64,000 nucleotides of DNA from Trichomonas vaginalis G3 (Eukaryota; Parabasalia; Trichomonadida; Trichomonadidae): positions 18,907,645 through 18,971,644 of the forward strand of contig NC_067205.1 of the NCBI RefSeq assembly GCF_026262505.1, written 5' to 3'. Below are positions 1 to 10,790 of this stretch, piece after piece. The notes beneath the pieces were generated by a model that saw only the letters and a list, made by a program, of their open reading frames with translations, searched no databases and had not been told where the DNA came from. A program made the position numbers and the translations under genes. Numbering within the stretch: position 1 is the stretch's first letter; each line of letters opens with the position of its first letter.

Positions 1-1017
1 AAATGTATCTTACAATCAAAGACACTTTCATACAATCTTTTCGAAGTTAAAAAAAAATTTAATTATTTCTTTCTTTTGTTTATTAAATCCCCTTACTCAC
101 GTACTAATCTCTTTTAGAGACTCTATCGAGCTATCCCCAGATATAAACCTGTGACAATAATACGTATTTACTCTCTTCATATTCTGATCTCATGACACAT
201 TATCGCAAAAACTATAATTATACAACACATCTCATAAAGTCTCATTTTAGCCCTATCTAAGCGTTCAAAACATATTTTCCACACGTAATCTGATTCTTCT
301 GGCTCCGCTGATTCGATTTCTGCTGTCAGATCGTGAAAATATGCATCACATAAAGAGATAAACACAACTCAAAATTATTGCTTTTTTTTCAAATTGTCTA
401 TTCATCCATCTTTACATATTTATTATCTCCTCCGTTTCCCCTCGCAAATTCTTTTAATTTTCTGAATAATACGTATAATAAAATGAATATCTCAAAAACT
501 AAAACACAAAATTAATGTTGGAAAATGACTAGATATAATCTGAACTTTTGAATTCATACATTTTTGGAAAAAAATTGAATTTTCAAAAAAAGAGCTTATT
601 TAGGTATGAACCTGAAGAGAAATTTTAAGGAAAATATTAAGTTGTGCAATTTGCATTTATCTCTTTATGTGATGCATATTTTCACGATCTGACAGCAGAA
701 ATCGAATCAGCGGAGCCAGAAGAATCAGATTACGTGTGGAAAATATGTTTTGAACGCTTAGATAGGGCTAAAATGAGACTTTATGAGATGTGTTGTATAA
801 TTATAGTTTTTGCGATAATGTGTCATGAGATCAGAATATGAAGAGAGTAAATACGTATTATTGTCACAGGTTTATATCTGGGGATAGCTCGATAGAGTCT
901 CTAAAAGAGATTAGTACGTGAGTAAGGGGATTTAATAAACAAAAGAAAGAAATAATTAAATTTTTTTTTAACTTCGAAAAGATTGTATGAAAGTGTCTTT
1001 GATTGTAAGATACATTT
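1..1017. repeat. Long inverted repeat, 361-bp arms
   Basis: Positions 1-361 are the reverse complement of 657-1017 over essentially their whole length, with a spacer of about 295 bp. Each arm holds the same 62-65-codon open frame (177-365 minus, 644-841 plus), so that frame is part of the repeat and is not called as a gene. The left arm starts at the window edge, so it may extend further. The right arm ends directly at the first unit of the 122-bp array. Near-identical arms suggest a young fold-back structure, or an assembly fold-back artefact. Confidence 0.85.
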
Positions 1018-1018
1018 A

Positions 1019-1793
1019 GATCGACAAGAGTGCATAATACACTCTTGTCGGTCAAACTTCCGCATTCAAGTTATGAATGCGGAAGAGTGTCTCATTTTGG
1101 GAGACATGCAGTGACAATGTCTCCCAGAATGAGACATGCAGACCGACAAGAGTGCACAATACACTCTTGTCGGTCAAAGTTTTGCAACCACATTCTGATT
1201 GCAGAATATTGTCTCATTCTGGGAGACATGCAGTGACAATGTCTCCCGGAATGAGACATGCAGACCGACAAGAGTGCACAATACACTCTTGTCGGTCAAA
1301 GTTTTGCAACCACATTCTGATTGCAGAATATTGTCTCATTCTGGGAGACATGCAGTGACAATGTCTCCCGGAATGAGACATGCAGACCGACAAGAGTGCA
1401 CAATACACTCTTGTCGGTCAAAGTTTTGCAACCACATTCTGATTGCAGAATATTGTCTCATTCTGGGAGACATGCAGTGACAATGTCTCCCGGAATGAGA
1501 CATGCAGACCGACAAGAGTGCACCATACACGTTTGTCGGTCAAACTTCCGCATTCAAGTTATGAATGCGGAAGAATGTCTCATTCTGGGAGACATGCAGT
1601 GACAATGTCTCCCGGAATGAGACATGCAGACCGACAAGAGTGCACCATACACGTTTGTCGGTCAAACTTCCGCATTCAAGTTATGAATGCGGAAGAGTGT
1701 CTCATTTTGGGAGACATGCAGTGACAATGTCTCCCAGAATGAGACATGCAGACCGACAAGAGTGCACAATACACTCTTGTCGGTCAAACTTCC
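1019..1793. repeat. 122-bp tandem array of short palindromes
   Basis: Units start at 1019, 1141, 1263, 1385, 1507, 1629 and 1751, an exact 122-bp period (six units plus a partial seventh). Each unit contains an inverted repeat GACCGACAAGAGTG/CACTCTTGTCGGTC, a second palindrome, and TGTCTCATTCTGGGAGACAT facing its complement. The middle palindrome has two forms: ATTCTG/CAGAAT in units 2-4 and TTCCGCATTC/GAATGCGGAA in units 1, 5 and 6. Open frames here are repeat artefacts. Confidence 0.93.
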
Positions 1794-3102
1794 TAATACA
1801 AAATTTGATTCCCTTATTATCTTCTTAACAAAACTTAAGATTTCAATAATACATCATGAAAACATTCATTTACTACATTCACACTGTTATTCCTTTCTAT
1901 AAATTAACTCATTTAATAGAATCTTGTTTTTATATCTTATTATTTTCTCATAATACTTCTAATTCCTCTATTTCCTCTTCCACATAAAATTTAATTTTGT
2001 AATGCTATCATATACACTTAATGTTTTCAAATTTTCAGATTTAAATTTAATCTTTATTTTCATCATCATTTATAATCTTGTTCCTATATAAAGTTATAAT
2101 AAATTATCGTCAGATTCTAATATTTATGATTCTTACTACTCAATTCAATATAATTATGTTAGTCACTATATTCAGGAGAATAATTTAAAAATCTATAGCT
2201 CATATTTTGATAGTTATATATTTAGATGATATATATTGCAATTCCGGTTTCAACACGATCAAATGCCAAACCAAGACAAAATATATATGAATTTTCAAAA
2301 TATCGATTTACATTAGAATCTATATCTAATTTTATCAATACACAAGTAGGGAATGTTCAATACATCTTTGAGCAACGTGAATAGCACAATTTTAAGGATT
2401 ATTTGTTGATTATATAAAATATAAGCCAAATCGAATCTGCTGTATAGTACTTTAGTTTATCATTGAATGTTAAATGTGTTCAGATAAATATTTGAGTCAG
2501 ATATCGCATTTTCTAATTTCAAAATTTATCTCATGAAGTTAGAATTTATTTGATCATACAACATCATGTTAGTCAAACTAGAGTTCAATGGCGATTCTAA
2601 AATGGAACAAATGCTTGTTTTATCAAAATGTTAAAATATTAATCTAAAAAACTTAATATCTAACCAAACCATTCTAGAATTATTATATACAGGTATAGGC
2701 AATCTAAATGCACACGGAATTCGGAAAATTAAAAAGAATATTTATGAGATTATTCAATCTTATGTAATTCAATGAAAAGTAGATAATATGAATATCTATA
2801 GGCTATATATCAACATATGAGTTTTTGGTTTGACCAATACTATACTAATGTGATCAAATTAATCTGATTTCTTAGATTTTCATTTGAAGCATTTGCAGTA
2901 GTAGGGGTACCTTTATATATTAACATATTAAAAAATTGCGCTCCGATTTGCAGTTTCTTCATGATTTTGAGATTGCATTAGATTTCGCGATGCAGAAAAA
3001 AATCACTTTAGATTCCCGTCAAACTCTAAGTATAAGCATATCTCTATATGTAGAAACTGTCTGCGCTATTTATTTCCCGGCTCAAAAAACCACGGTGTCT
3101 GT
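1794..3102. other. AT-rich intergenic region
   Basis: No supported gene or RNA is seen. The sequence is strongly AT-rich with short runs and no long open frame on either strand. It separates the palindrome array from the surface-protein remnants. Confidence 0.6.
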
Positions 3103-3615
3103 GTGAGGAAAATACCCATTTTAGGACCCTGGGTAGGGGGTCATGAAAATTTTCCAAGAGTTGGAAATATATGGTATTATATAGGACCACAAAGTAAGTC
3201 TAGGAGTCATATTTATTGTAAAAATAATAACAATGAATTATTACTATCAGAAGATTTAAAGGAATCAGAGATTTATTCATGTAGTCATACAAACTATATT
3301 AACATTTTATTAATTGACGGAAGGATCGAACTTTCTGATTTTAAATTTGATGATCCAAAGATATCAAATGAAGGCTATCCTCAGTATGATAATGGAAATT
3401 TGAAGCCATTATGGTTACCAAAAACACAAACATCGAATGAAACTTCAGGTACTGATAATCAGAAGAATAGTTCTAGTAATAAAGCTCCAGCTGGTGCAAT
3501 TTCTGGAATCGTCATTGGTATTATTATTGAAATTGCAATATTTATTATTGCATTTATTGTTATCCGAAAATACAAATCATCAACAACAAATACTGATGTA
3601 GGTGAAGAAGTTTAA
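3103..3615 (+). pseudogene. C-terminal fragment of a type I surface protein
   Basis: The open frame has no credible ATG start; its first codon is GTG and it opens inside a sequence with no upstream methionine. Residues about 105-130 are a Ser/Thr/Asn-rich stalk. A hydrophobic Gly/Ile/Val membrane segment follows at about 129-153, then a short cytoplasmic tail ending in Glu-Glu-Val. This stalk, membrane helix and short tail is the usual C-terminus of trichomonad surface proteins. The ectodomain is missing, so I call it a truncated gene. It may belong with the beta-helix remnant that follows. The family is an inference from architecture only. Confidence 0.5.
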
Positions 3616-3984
3616 ATTTTCTTATTGAATAAAAATTTACATTTGATTTTTCTATATGAACTTCTATTAAAAAATATATTGTCTTACAGAAATCTCCAAA
3701 TTTAAACCATTTCATATAGTTTGATTGTGCAAAACCTATATTCTTAATATAAATTCACTCCCATTTCACTTTATCAAGAATATTCTATTCAAAAGTTATT
3801 GCCCATATTGTAATTCAACTCCGCTGTTTTGCTGATAATATAGAATGATTCAAACATTCAAAATTAGTACTTGAAATTAATTTTAATTTTGAATTATAGG
3901 AAGGAAGTTCAATATGGTGTTACCCCCTTTCATTTTTAAAATTTAATTCGGGAGTCTTTTTGGCTCTAAACCAAGTTCAAATTA
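3616..3984. other. Intergenic, no feature seen
   Basis: AT-rich spacer between two surface-protein remnants. No open frame, RNA or repeat was recognised. Confidence 0.5.
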
Positions 3985-4980
3985 ATTGCTTTTAGAAAAC
4001 ATGTTCATTGTGAAGAAGTTACAAATAGTATTTGGCGTCTTTATTATGAAGGAATTGATCCTCCTTCTTCAGTCATTACAGGTGAAGTTCAACAAGTCAC
4101 AACAGCAGATAAAAAATGCTTTGCATACATCTGTAAATTTATCAACTTACAAGATAGAGCAGTTAAATTCAAAAATACAAATGATTACTCGATTTTACTT
4201 TGCGAAAACGTTTTTTCAAAAGGTCCAGGTACAGTATATATTAAAAATTCTAGTAATACTGCCATTATTATTGATAAATTCTGTTCATTTGAAAGCCAAA
4301 CTTCTTCAAGTGGTCAATTTCTTCATTTCAAAGGAAAAATCAACAGTACAATCCTCCAAGGATCAATTTGTAATGGAGGAAATAGTTCAGTAGCATGTAT
4401 GATTTACCAAAAACAATGTTTTGGATCACTTTCAAAAACAAACATTTCTAACTGTATTTCAAAACAAAAAACAGGTTTTGATTATACTCATGTTGAATCA
4501 ACAGTAAATGTTTCATTTTGTAATTTTGACAATTTAAACGCAACTGGCGGAATGATTACTATGTTTTTTGAATGTCCAGGAAGAATTGACCGATGTAATT
4601 ATATAAATAATTCTCAAAATTATGAAGATTGGGGAATTGTTTATGTTTCATCTTATAGACTTGATATTTTCGATTCATCTTTCCAAAACAATTCTCAGAT
4701 TAACAAAGGAAAATTATTTGAAGCATTTGGTGGACAGATTTATATCTATCGATGTAGTATTGATTCTTATTCATCTTATGGATTTGTTGATACATCAGAA
4801 AAAGGAGAAGTTTCATTTAAGAATATATTAAAATTCATTGATTTAAGTCCATGTGAAGGAAATCTTGAAATAATATTATTTGAACAAAAGAAAGAAAATA
4901 AAATTTGTTCATTTTGTCCATCAATGAATTTTCTTTTTGGTAAGTATCATATTTCTATTTTGTTCATTACTAAACGATAA
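3985..4980 (+). pseudogene. Beta-helix (Pmp-like) surface protein fragment
   Basis: One continuous frame runs from about 3985 through the ATG at 4399 to 4980, but nothing upstream of 4399 supplies a start. The protein repeats short strands with F-x-N, C-x-F and N-N-S spacing, for example SFCNFDN and IDRCNYINNSQ, typical of right-handed parallel beta-helix surface proteins of trichomonads. It resembles the proteins at 61774-62769 and 63352-64000. It lacks a signal peptide at the front and a membrane anchor at the end, so it is truncated at both ends. A longer open frame at 3986-4393 in another phase is a shadow. Confidence 0.55.
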
Positions 4981-5333
4981 AAATTAATAATTTTTCATAT
5001 CTTCTGCATTTTTCAAACAAATAACGAGAAAAATATAGAAATAATAATGATATCAATTCGATCATAGTCAATGGTAACTTCATGTATAATGTTGTAAACC
5101 AAATAGAAATATTGTAAAAATTATTAAATTCTGTTTATAGTAGTCTTGGGAATTAATTCTAAATTAAAGGGATGATTTTGAAAGTCTGGCGTAGTTTGTA
5201 TTTTAGAGATAAATCCAAAAATATCAATTCTTTCATAGGAGAAAAATATCTTCGGGTGTTAAGTTGTAAACTAAGCAGTGATCTTTTAACACATTATAAT
5301 AAACTTTAAAATATTAAAAAAAATATTATGTTT
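4981..5333. other. Intergenic, no feature seen
   Basis: AT-rich spacer between the plus-strand surface-protein remnant and the 3' end of the minus-strand DOCK gene. No feature was recognised. Confidence 0.5.
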
Positions 5334-7277
5334 TTAATCATACTCATTTTCATATGCACAAAATGATGACATTGGATCAACAATACCTTCATAAACTGTT
5401 TGATCGTCAATCATATCAACATCGAAGTCTTTGCAGAACTTGTTGATCATTTCTGTGCAATCATCCAGATCGGATTTGATTTTATCGATTTCGTCACCGG
5501 ATTCAAATTCAATCAAAAGTTCGTTCACTGCTCTTCGATGTTGTTTAAGTGCTTTAACAAGACATTCGGAGAACTTAGAAACGTTTTCTTCAAGAAGTTC
5601 TGGATACTTTTGTTTGATAAAACTCAAACAGTCACGTGCACAGTTAGGATGTTGCAATGTTGTATAAAGCATTTCTTTGTATCGACAAAGATCTTTTCCG
5701 AAAATAACCATTGGTGAATCCTTGAATGCACCAATGGGCATAGAAAGATATGGATCGAAGTCTTTGACAAGTTGATCAAGAGATGTGAATGCTCGGTTCA
5801 ATGTATTAACACATAATTCTTTAACACGAACTTCCTGGATCTCGATCTTCTTGATAGAAACACCTTGATGATAAAATGGTAATTTTTCTGATGTTTCGAT
5901 GTAAAGAGTTTTAATAGGATTCTTCAGTTCTTCAGATGATTTCTGTGATTGTTTATTGATAGAAACAACTGATCGGAACTTATCCCATGAATGAGGAGCT
6001 TCATCACCTTCGATTTTATCATCCGATGGCTCTAATTGGATCAAACAAATACCATCACCTTTGCATTCCTCATGATGATCGCAATAATCTGTTGGACAAA
6101 CAATTCCTTCCCGATTCTTCAGTTGTTGAACAAAATGGATTGTTTCCGTCTTCTTGCAGCAGTATATTCGTTGATCTTTCTTGCCACCTTGTCTTCGTTC
6201 AACCATGAAGAATGACAATGGAACACTGACACCAACTGTGTTTCCTGTAGAAATACTAGACAAATAATTGGACAATTTAGAACAGATTTCTTTAGACCGG
6301 CCGTAATCGCGGTTCTGATAAAGAACACGTAATGCCATTGATGACAAACCGCGCAATGTATAATATAACTGTGCTTCTTCGCATAACCAAACAGATGAAT
6401 TCAAATATTCAATCAAAAGATTTTCATTAAAATCAGACAACAAAATTTCGGCATCGGCATTCCCTGCATCAACTTTAACTTTAGTTTCGACTTGAACTGA
6501 AGGAATGAAGAAGAATTCTTGATATGTTCTAGATCGGCCGTAATCATAGACATTGTTTGCCGTTCTGATTGGTTGTGTCGTTGATAAATGGAAACCGGGT
6601 GGTTTAGGCAATCGTTCGTTCTTCTTTTTATTTTCGAGTTTTTCATGTTTAGAACGATGTTCAACAACCGTAGCAATTAAACATGTACAATGTAATTGTG
6701 AAACAAACGCTGAGATATAATCACCGGATTCGATATTGATACGAACTAATTCACTCAACCACTTTAAGCGCATGTTTGGAAAGTCCATGTTTTCATCAGC
6801 CAATGACATTAATTGTTGACAACGAATGGACAATGCTTGTTTTGATGATTTCTGTTTTTCAACAATATCTGCAATGGATAAAGCAGAATCCATTCGATCA
6901 CTAACTTTCTTTTTAAGTGATTTATTGTCTGGTGTAAGTTCTTTAATTATCAAAATATATTCTTTAAACATAGGAATCATTGAAACTTTGTTTTCTAAAA
7001 GAATTGTTGCGTATTCATCAATGAATGAAAGTGTGGAAACATTAACTTGTTCATATCGATTGTAATCTTGTTTGAAACTGTTAATAATCAATGCGGTACT
7101 CAATGCACGTGATTTTGCTTGTTTGTACATAATTAATTTAGTAGACATGATGATGAAATTACGTTCTAATGGATATGATTCGAATAATGAATCACAAAGT
7201 AAATACAAATACTTGTAGTTATCTGTTGGTTGGTATCGACACAACAAAACTTCAATTAACTGGATGACTTCGTTCAT
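5334..7277 (-). CDS. DOCK-family GEF, C-terminal half with DHR-2 region
   Basis: This frame of 647 residues resembles the C-terminal half of DOCK guanine-nucleotide exchange factors, which activate Rac/Cdc42-type GTPases through the DHR-2 domain. Helical segments carrying NLLIEYLNSSVWLCEEAQLY and HSWDKFRSV match DHR-2 lobe order. The stretch SEKLPFYHQGVSIKKIEIQE followed by an alternating helical region matches the region before the catalytic lobe. Its ATG overlaps the stop of the upstream frame by four bases (ATGA) on the same strand. DOCK proteins are normally one chain with DHR-1 then DHR-2. I therefore read 5334-9907 as one gene of about 1525 residues broken by a single frameshift, real or an assembly error. 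Two separate proteins is the alternative. Confidence 0.7.
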   Translation of the reverse strand: MNEVIQLIEVLLCRYQPTDNYKYLYLLCDSLFESYPLERNFIIMSTKLIMYKQAKSRALSTALIINSFKQDYNRYEQVNVSTLSFIDEYATILLENKVSMIPMFKEYILIIKELTPDNKSLKKKVSDRMDSALSIADIVEKQKSSKQALSIRCQQLMSLADENMDFPNMRLKWLSELVRINIESGDYISAFVSQLHCTCLIATVVEHRSKHEKLENKKKNERLPKPPGFHLSTTQPIRTANNVYDYGRSRTYQEFFFIPSVQVETKVKVDAGNADAEILLSDFNENLLIEYLNSSVWLCEEAQLYYTLRGLSSMALRVLYQNRDYGRSKEICSKLSNYLSSISTGNTVGVSVPLSFFMVERRQGGKKDQRIYCCKKTETIHFVQQLKNREGIVCPTDYCDHHEECKGDGICLIQLEPSDDKIEGDEAPHSWDKFRSVVSINKQSQKSSEELKNPIKTLYIETSEKLPFYHQGVSIKKIEIQEVRVKELCVNTLNRAFTSLDQLVKDFDPYLSMPIGAFKDSPMVIFGKDLCRYKEMLYTTLQHPNCARDCLSFIKQKYPELLEENVSKFSECLVKALKQHRRAVNELLIEFESGDEIDKIKSDLDDCTEMINKFCKDFDVDMIDDQTVYEGIVDPMSSFCAYENEYD

Positions 7278-9907
7278 GCAAAACCTAATTCTGATTTGAC
7301 GTCAAACAAAAATTTGATGTAAATATGTGTCAGCAAATCAAGAAGATTCAAGTTAATTTGTGGACATTCATATGTTGGTTTGATGACATCCAATGTGTCA
7401 ATGATGATTTTTCCGGTCAATTTAAGGAATGAAATGAAATGACACTTGAATGAGATAGATAATGAATGGAAGAATGATAATAACTGCTTCTGTTCACTGT
7501 TCTTGATTAAGAATAAAACAAATGGAATCAATGCAATTTGCATTCGTTTGTTAGACATAAATAATGGGGATTCAAAATGATTAGAACATAAATCAATAAG
7601 AGGGAATAAAGCAAATGCGATTCGTTGTCGAATACTATAACAAATCTCATCTAAGTTAGATAACAATCGAGCTAAAAAGCCTGCACAAAGTGCAAATGTG
7701 TCGGGATCACGACCGCCAAAACATTGTTGTGTCGACAACAAAAATTGTGATGTAAGTTTAGAATAAGGTGAATACATAGCGTTCGTTGATAATGGTTTCA
7801 TGTTGTTAGTCATGTTGATCAAGAAGTGCTTAGAAAGAGATAATGGAGATAAGAAAATCCATTGAACTCGTGTAGCAGACATTGGATGTGCAATTATGGG
7901 TCTGACCTTAGATATAGTTCGAAGGAATATGTAAACGAATCGTACGATTTCTTCATTTCCAAGATCTGAAAGATTATGGAAGAAGAAGAGTCCCAATGAC
8001 TCTGTAATGGAATTGCAATCAATATCCTCAGTCAATAAGAAACAAATCAAGTCAAGAAGTGAGTTGTTAATTGTAATTAAGTCTTGAGCTGTTGATTGAA
8101 GTTTGCCATCGGAGAAAACAATCTGCATAATGTCAAGAATAAGTGGTAAAGATGTTGAAAAGTCTGGAATGATTGTTGTTTCGATTTTTCTTTCAATGAT
8201 TTCATGACAAAATGCTTTAATCGCTTCTGGATAGAATGTTGGGAAGTCATCACCAATTGTTTGTGGATCAAAATGATTGAACAACCACTTTCGAAGTGAT
8301 GTTCTACCGCCATCGCCAAATGTGATCAATAATTGAACCAATGTTGGGAGAACTTTAGAATCGCGCTTCTTAATAAGTCGGCAGAAAAGAGGGATGATGT
8401 AAAGATCAGCATATGACTCGTCAATTCCAGACAAACTTGGAATATCGAAATTATCAGTCAATGCCGTAGCCATGTTTTGAGGAGGGAAGTAGAATGGAGG
8501 GATAGTGATCTGTAATGACAAACCTTCTGATTTCTTTGGTGTTTGCAGAGTTACATTGGCATCTTTAGAAACTTTGCCTGCTTCTGAGAAAAGCTCGACT
8601 TCTACAGATGTGTTGTTATTACCTGAGATGCAACTTAATGGAATAACTGCTGTATCGATCGCTTTCTCTTTGATCTTAGAATTTTCTTCAAAATGATAAA
8701 ATTGAATCAGCAAATGACACTTTAAGATGTTTTCTGTAGGGACGATCGGTATGAAATCAGGGAATGCGTGTTTTGAATTGCCATTGAACATCGGAGAAAC
8801 ATAAAAATCTGTAAGACCAGATCCGCTTTTGTTTATGATTATTTTGAGGGGCTCTGGTTTCTTGTAGTTTGGTTTCTCGCATACACAAGCTTTGAAGTAA
8901 ACTTTTCCTGATTTAAGATTCAACGTAGTCCAAATATCGCGAATTGTGATGATTGGATAAGGAGAATAGCTTGGTATTGGGAATAATGGTACGCAGAGTG
9001 GTTTTGTGTTGTTCTCTTCCCATTGGTAAGAGAAAGATTGTTTTGATTTCGAATGATAATGAATTGAAGTAGTGCAATCGATAGATTCTGTAGCTTGGTC
9101 CGAGTCGTGAATGGCTAATTCGAGTGCATCTGTAATATAAGGCTTCGTTATTGTAAACATCGCTGCAGGAAGATATCTGTGCTCTGGAATTGGTTTTCCT
9201 TGGTCGTCGAATAACTTAATTAACGATAAGGAGTGTGGCTCTTCCTTGCCGTCTTCCAAAATATTGACAACATAAAGTAAACGAATATTTGTGTTTTTAG
9301 GTGGTAACTCGAAGAAACAGACCTTGTTGCTGCCTTGTGAGAAGAGCATTGTTTGACCATCTATATGGAAATAGGCCGGCTGCGAAGCGTAATCGGCTTT
9401 TGTAACATCATAAAGTTGGAAATAACCGTTAACTTTGCGGTTTTTGAGTTTAAGTGTTGATGGTATAAAGTTCTTCGCTTCAATTGATATATAACTTGTA
9501 GTTGGTTTGTATAAGGGCTCTGGTTTTGTGTATTGATAGTTATATACGACAACAGGACGCGCGACGTCAGTAACTTTTTGCGCCTTGAGATTCGAGAGGT
9601 CCTCCTTGAGATCGAGGAACTCTTGGACTTTCTCTCTCGGTATTGTTCCGTCGATTTTTTCTCCGATTTCTGTTGGTTCTGGAGATATATCTGTATATTT
9701 TGGAACAGGGTTAGGTCTTGATATTTCTTTTGGTGGAATGATAATAATCTCTCTTTCATTTTGTTGGAAGGCTGATGCGACCCAACCATTATTATATTGT
9801 TGGAACTTTTCAGTAAATTTTGTATTATTATCTATGTTCTTACGCTTGTCGCTGATGACACGTTTCTCTTTCGCCAAATCAGCGAGGAACTGTGCCTCTT
9901 CGGACAT
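7274..9907 (-). CDS. DOCK-family GEF, N-terminal half with DHR-1 (C2) domain
   Basis: The frame has 877 residues from a clear ATG at 9907. Residues about 290-460 look like the DHR-1/C2 lipid-binding domain. It contains LFPIPSYSPYPIITIRDIW, a C2-like strand series, then FYVSPMFNGNSKHAFPD and LLIQFYHFEE, which fit the DOCK C2 pattern. The region after it (about 500-870) is helical, as in the armadillo-like middle of DOCK proteins. DOCK proteins link membrane phosphoinositides to Rac/Cdc42 activation and actin-driven shape change. The stop overlaps the start of the DHR-2 half, so the two frames are best read as one interrupted gene. The family call rests on domain order and short motifs; no alignment was run. 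Confidence 0.7.
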   Translation of the reverse strand: MSEEAQFLADLAKEKRVISDKRKNIDNNTKFTEKFQQYNNGWVASAFQQNEREIIIIPPKEISRPNPVPKYTDISPEPTEIGEKIDGTIPREKVQEFLDLKEDLSNLKAQKVTDVARPVVVYNYQYTKPEPLYKPTTSYISIEAKNFIPSTLKLKNRKVNGYFQLYDVTKADYASQPAYFHIDGQTMLFSQGSNKVCFFELPPKNTNIRLLYVVNILEDGKEEPHSLSLIKLFDDQGKPIPEHRYLPAAMFTITKPYITDALELAIHDSDQATESIDCTTSIHYHSKSKQSFSYQWEENNTKPLCVPLFPIPSYSPYPIITIRDIWTTLNLKSGKVYFKACVCEKPNYKKPEPLKIIINKSGSGLTDFYVSPMFNGNSKHAFPDFIPIVPTENILKCHLLIQFYHFEENSKIKEKAIDTAVIPLSCISGNNNTSVEVELFSEAGKVSKDANVTLQTPKKSEGLSLQITIPPFYFPPQNMATALTDNFDIPSLSGIDESYADLYIIPLFCRLIKKRDSKVLPTLVQLLITFGDGGRTSLRKWLFNHFDPQTIGDDFPTFYPEAIKAFCHEIIERKIETTIIPDFSTSLPLILDIMQIVFSDGKLQSTAQDLITINNSLLDLICFLLTEDIDCNSITESLGLFFFHNLSDLGNEEIVRFVYIFLRTISKVRPIIAHPMSATRVQWIFLSPLSLSKHFLINMTNNMKPLSTNAMYSPYSKLTSQFLLSTQQCFGGRDPDTFALCAGFLARLLSNLDEICYSIRQRIAFALFPLIDLCSNHFESPLFMSNKRMQIALIPFVLFLIKNSEQKQLLSFFHSLSISFKCHFISFLKLTGKIIIDTLDVIKPTYECPQINLNLLDLLTHIYIKFLFDVKSELGFA

Positions 9908-10160
9908 TGTAATAATTAGTTTTTCTGTATGCTATCGTTTTCAATCCAACTTTCATGTATTTTTGCTTGTGTTATGGAATCAATAATATAACATTCATAC
10001 GTTAAGCAGTTCTCAAAATCCTCAAGTCAATTCAAACAGATTCAAAATGCTGTCAAAAATTTGGCTATTCGAAACTCCTATTGATAGCTAGTTAACTGAA
10101 ATTATTCATTAAAATAAATTTATTGTAAACTTCTCAAAAATTAAAATATTTTCCATTTAG
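9908..10160. other. Spacer upstream of the DOCK gene
   Basis: AT-rich region between the DOCK start codon and the target-site duplication of the transposon. The 5' leader immediately before the ATG reads ACTAATTATTACA; no clear initiator was found. Confidence 0.4.
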
Positions 10161-10169
10161 ATTCTTATT
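10161..10169. repeat. 9-bp target-site duplication, left copy
   Basis: ATTCTTATT directly before the transposon terminus; the identical right copy is at 13242-13250. Confidence 0.9.
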
Positions 10170-10477
10170 AAGGGTTTCGTTTTGCGAAAAAAACGTACAA
10201 TACGCAATTTCGCTAAAAAAAATTTAGCTAGCAATTTCGACCTTTGACTCCACTCAAGACATCACTTTTTTAATTTTGCGGTATCATATTTTTGGAAAAT
10301 CTTTATGAATATTATATAAAAAGTCTCTTTAATATCTATATTTCATATTTTTATCGATTTTTAAAGTTTTTGCGAAAAGTATTCAATTATTTTTGCTATT
10401 TGGCCGGGTAAATGTCAGATTTGCGACATTTTCTGATATGATATTCAGATTCTACGTTGATAATAATGCTTATAGTG

Positions 10478-10534
10478 TTGCATGCTAAGTTCGGTCAAAA
10501 TGTAAACCTCTCAATTTTATCGTCGGGGGAAGTA
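10478..10534 (+). repeat. Subterminal inverted repeat, left
   Basis: Begins GTTGCATGCTAAGTTCGGTC and ends near ATCGTCGGGGGAAGTA. The complement, with some internal divergence, is at 12431-12490. The pair encloses the hairpin array. Confidence 0.8.
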
Positions 10535-10790
10535 ACTCAATTCCTTCAAAATTATTCTTTAAATATTGAATTTAAAGTTATTTAATTTGGATTATAAATA
10601 AATAGGCTAATACAATATTTAAAAATGAGAAAAAATAACTTTTCAAAGAACTTTTCATAATCTCAAAGAAAATTTTTTATTCAATAATTATATAAATTAA
10701 TTAACATTCATAATGAAATTGGATTTTTTTTATAAAAAATTGGTCCTACTTAACTTTTTGAGAGAATTTGGCTTTCTCGTAAACGAAAAA

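Noticed and set aside
1019-1793. Possible CRISPR array
   Set aside because: The segments between the repeats are themselves repeated, units are 122 bp and palindromic throughout, there are no cas genes, and the context is eukaryotic.
1030-1902. Several plus- and minus-strand frames of 60-93 codons
   Set aside because: They recur with the 122-bp repeat period and include palindromic sequence; they are artefacts of the array.
3986-4393. A 135-codon frame
   Set aside because: The phase that continues into 4399-4980 reads a beta-helix protein here; this frame is a shadow of it.
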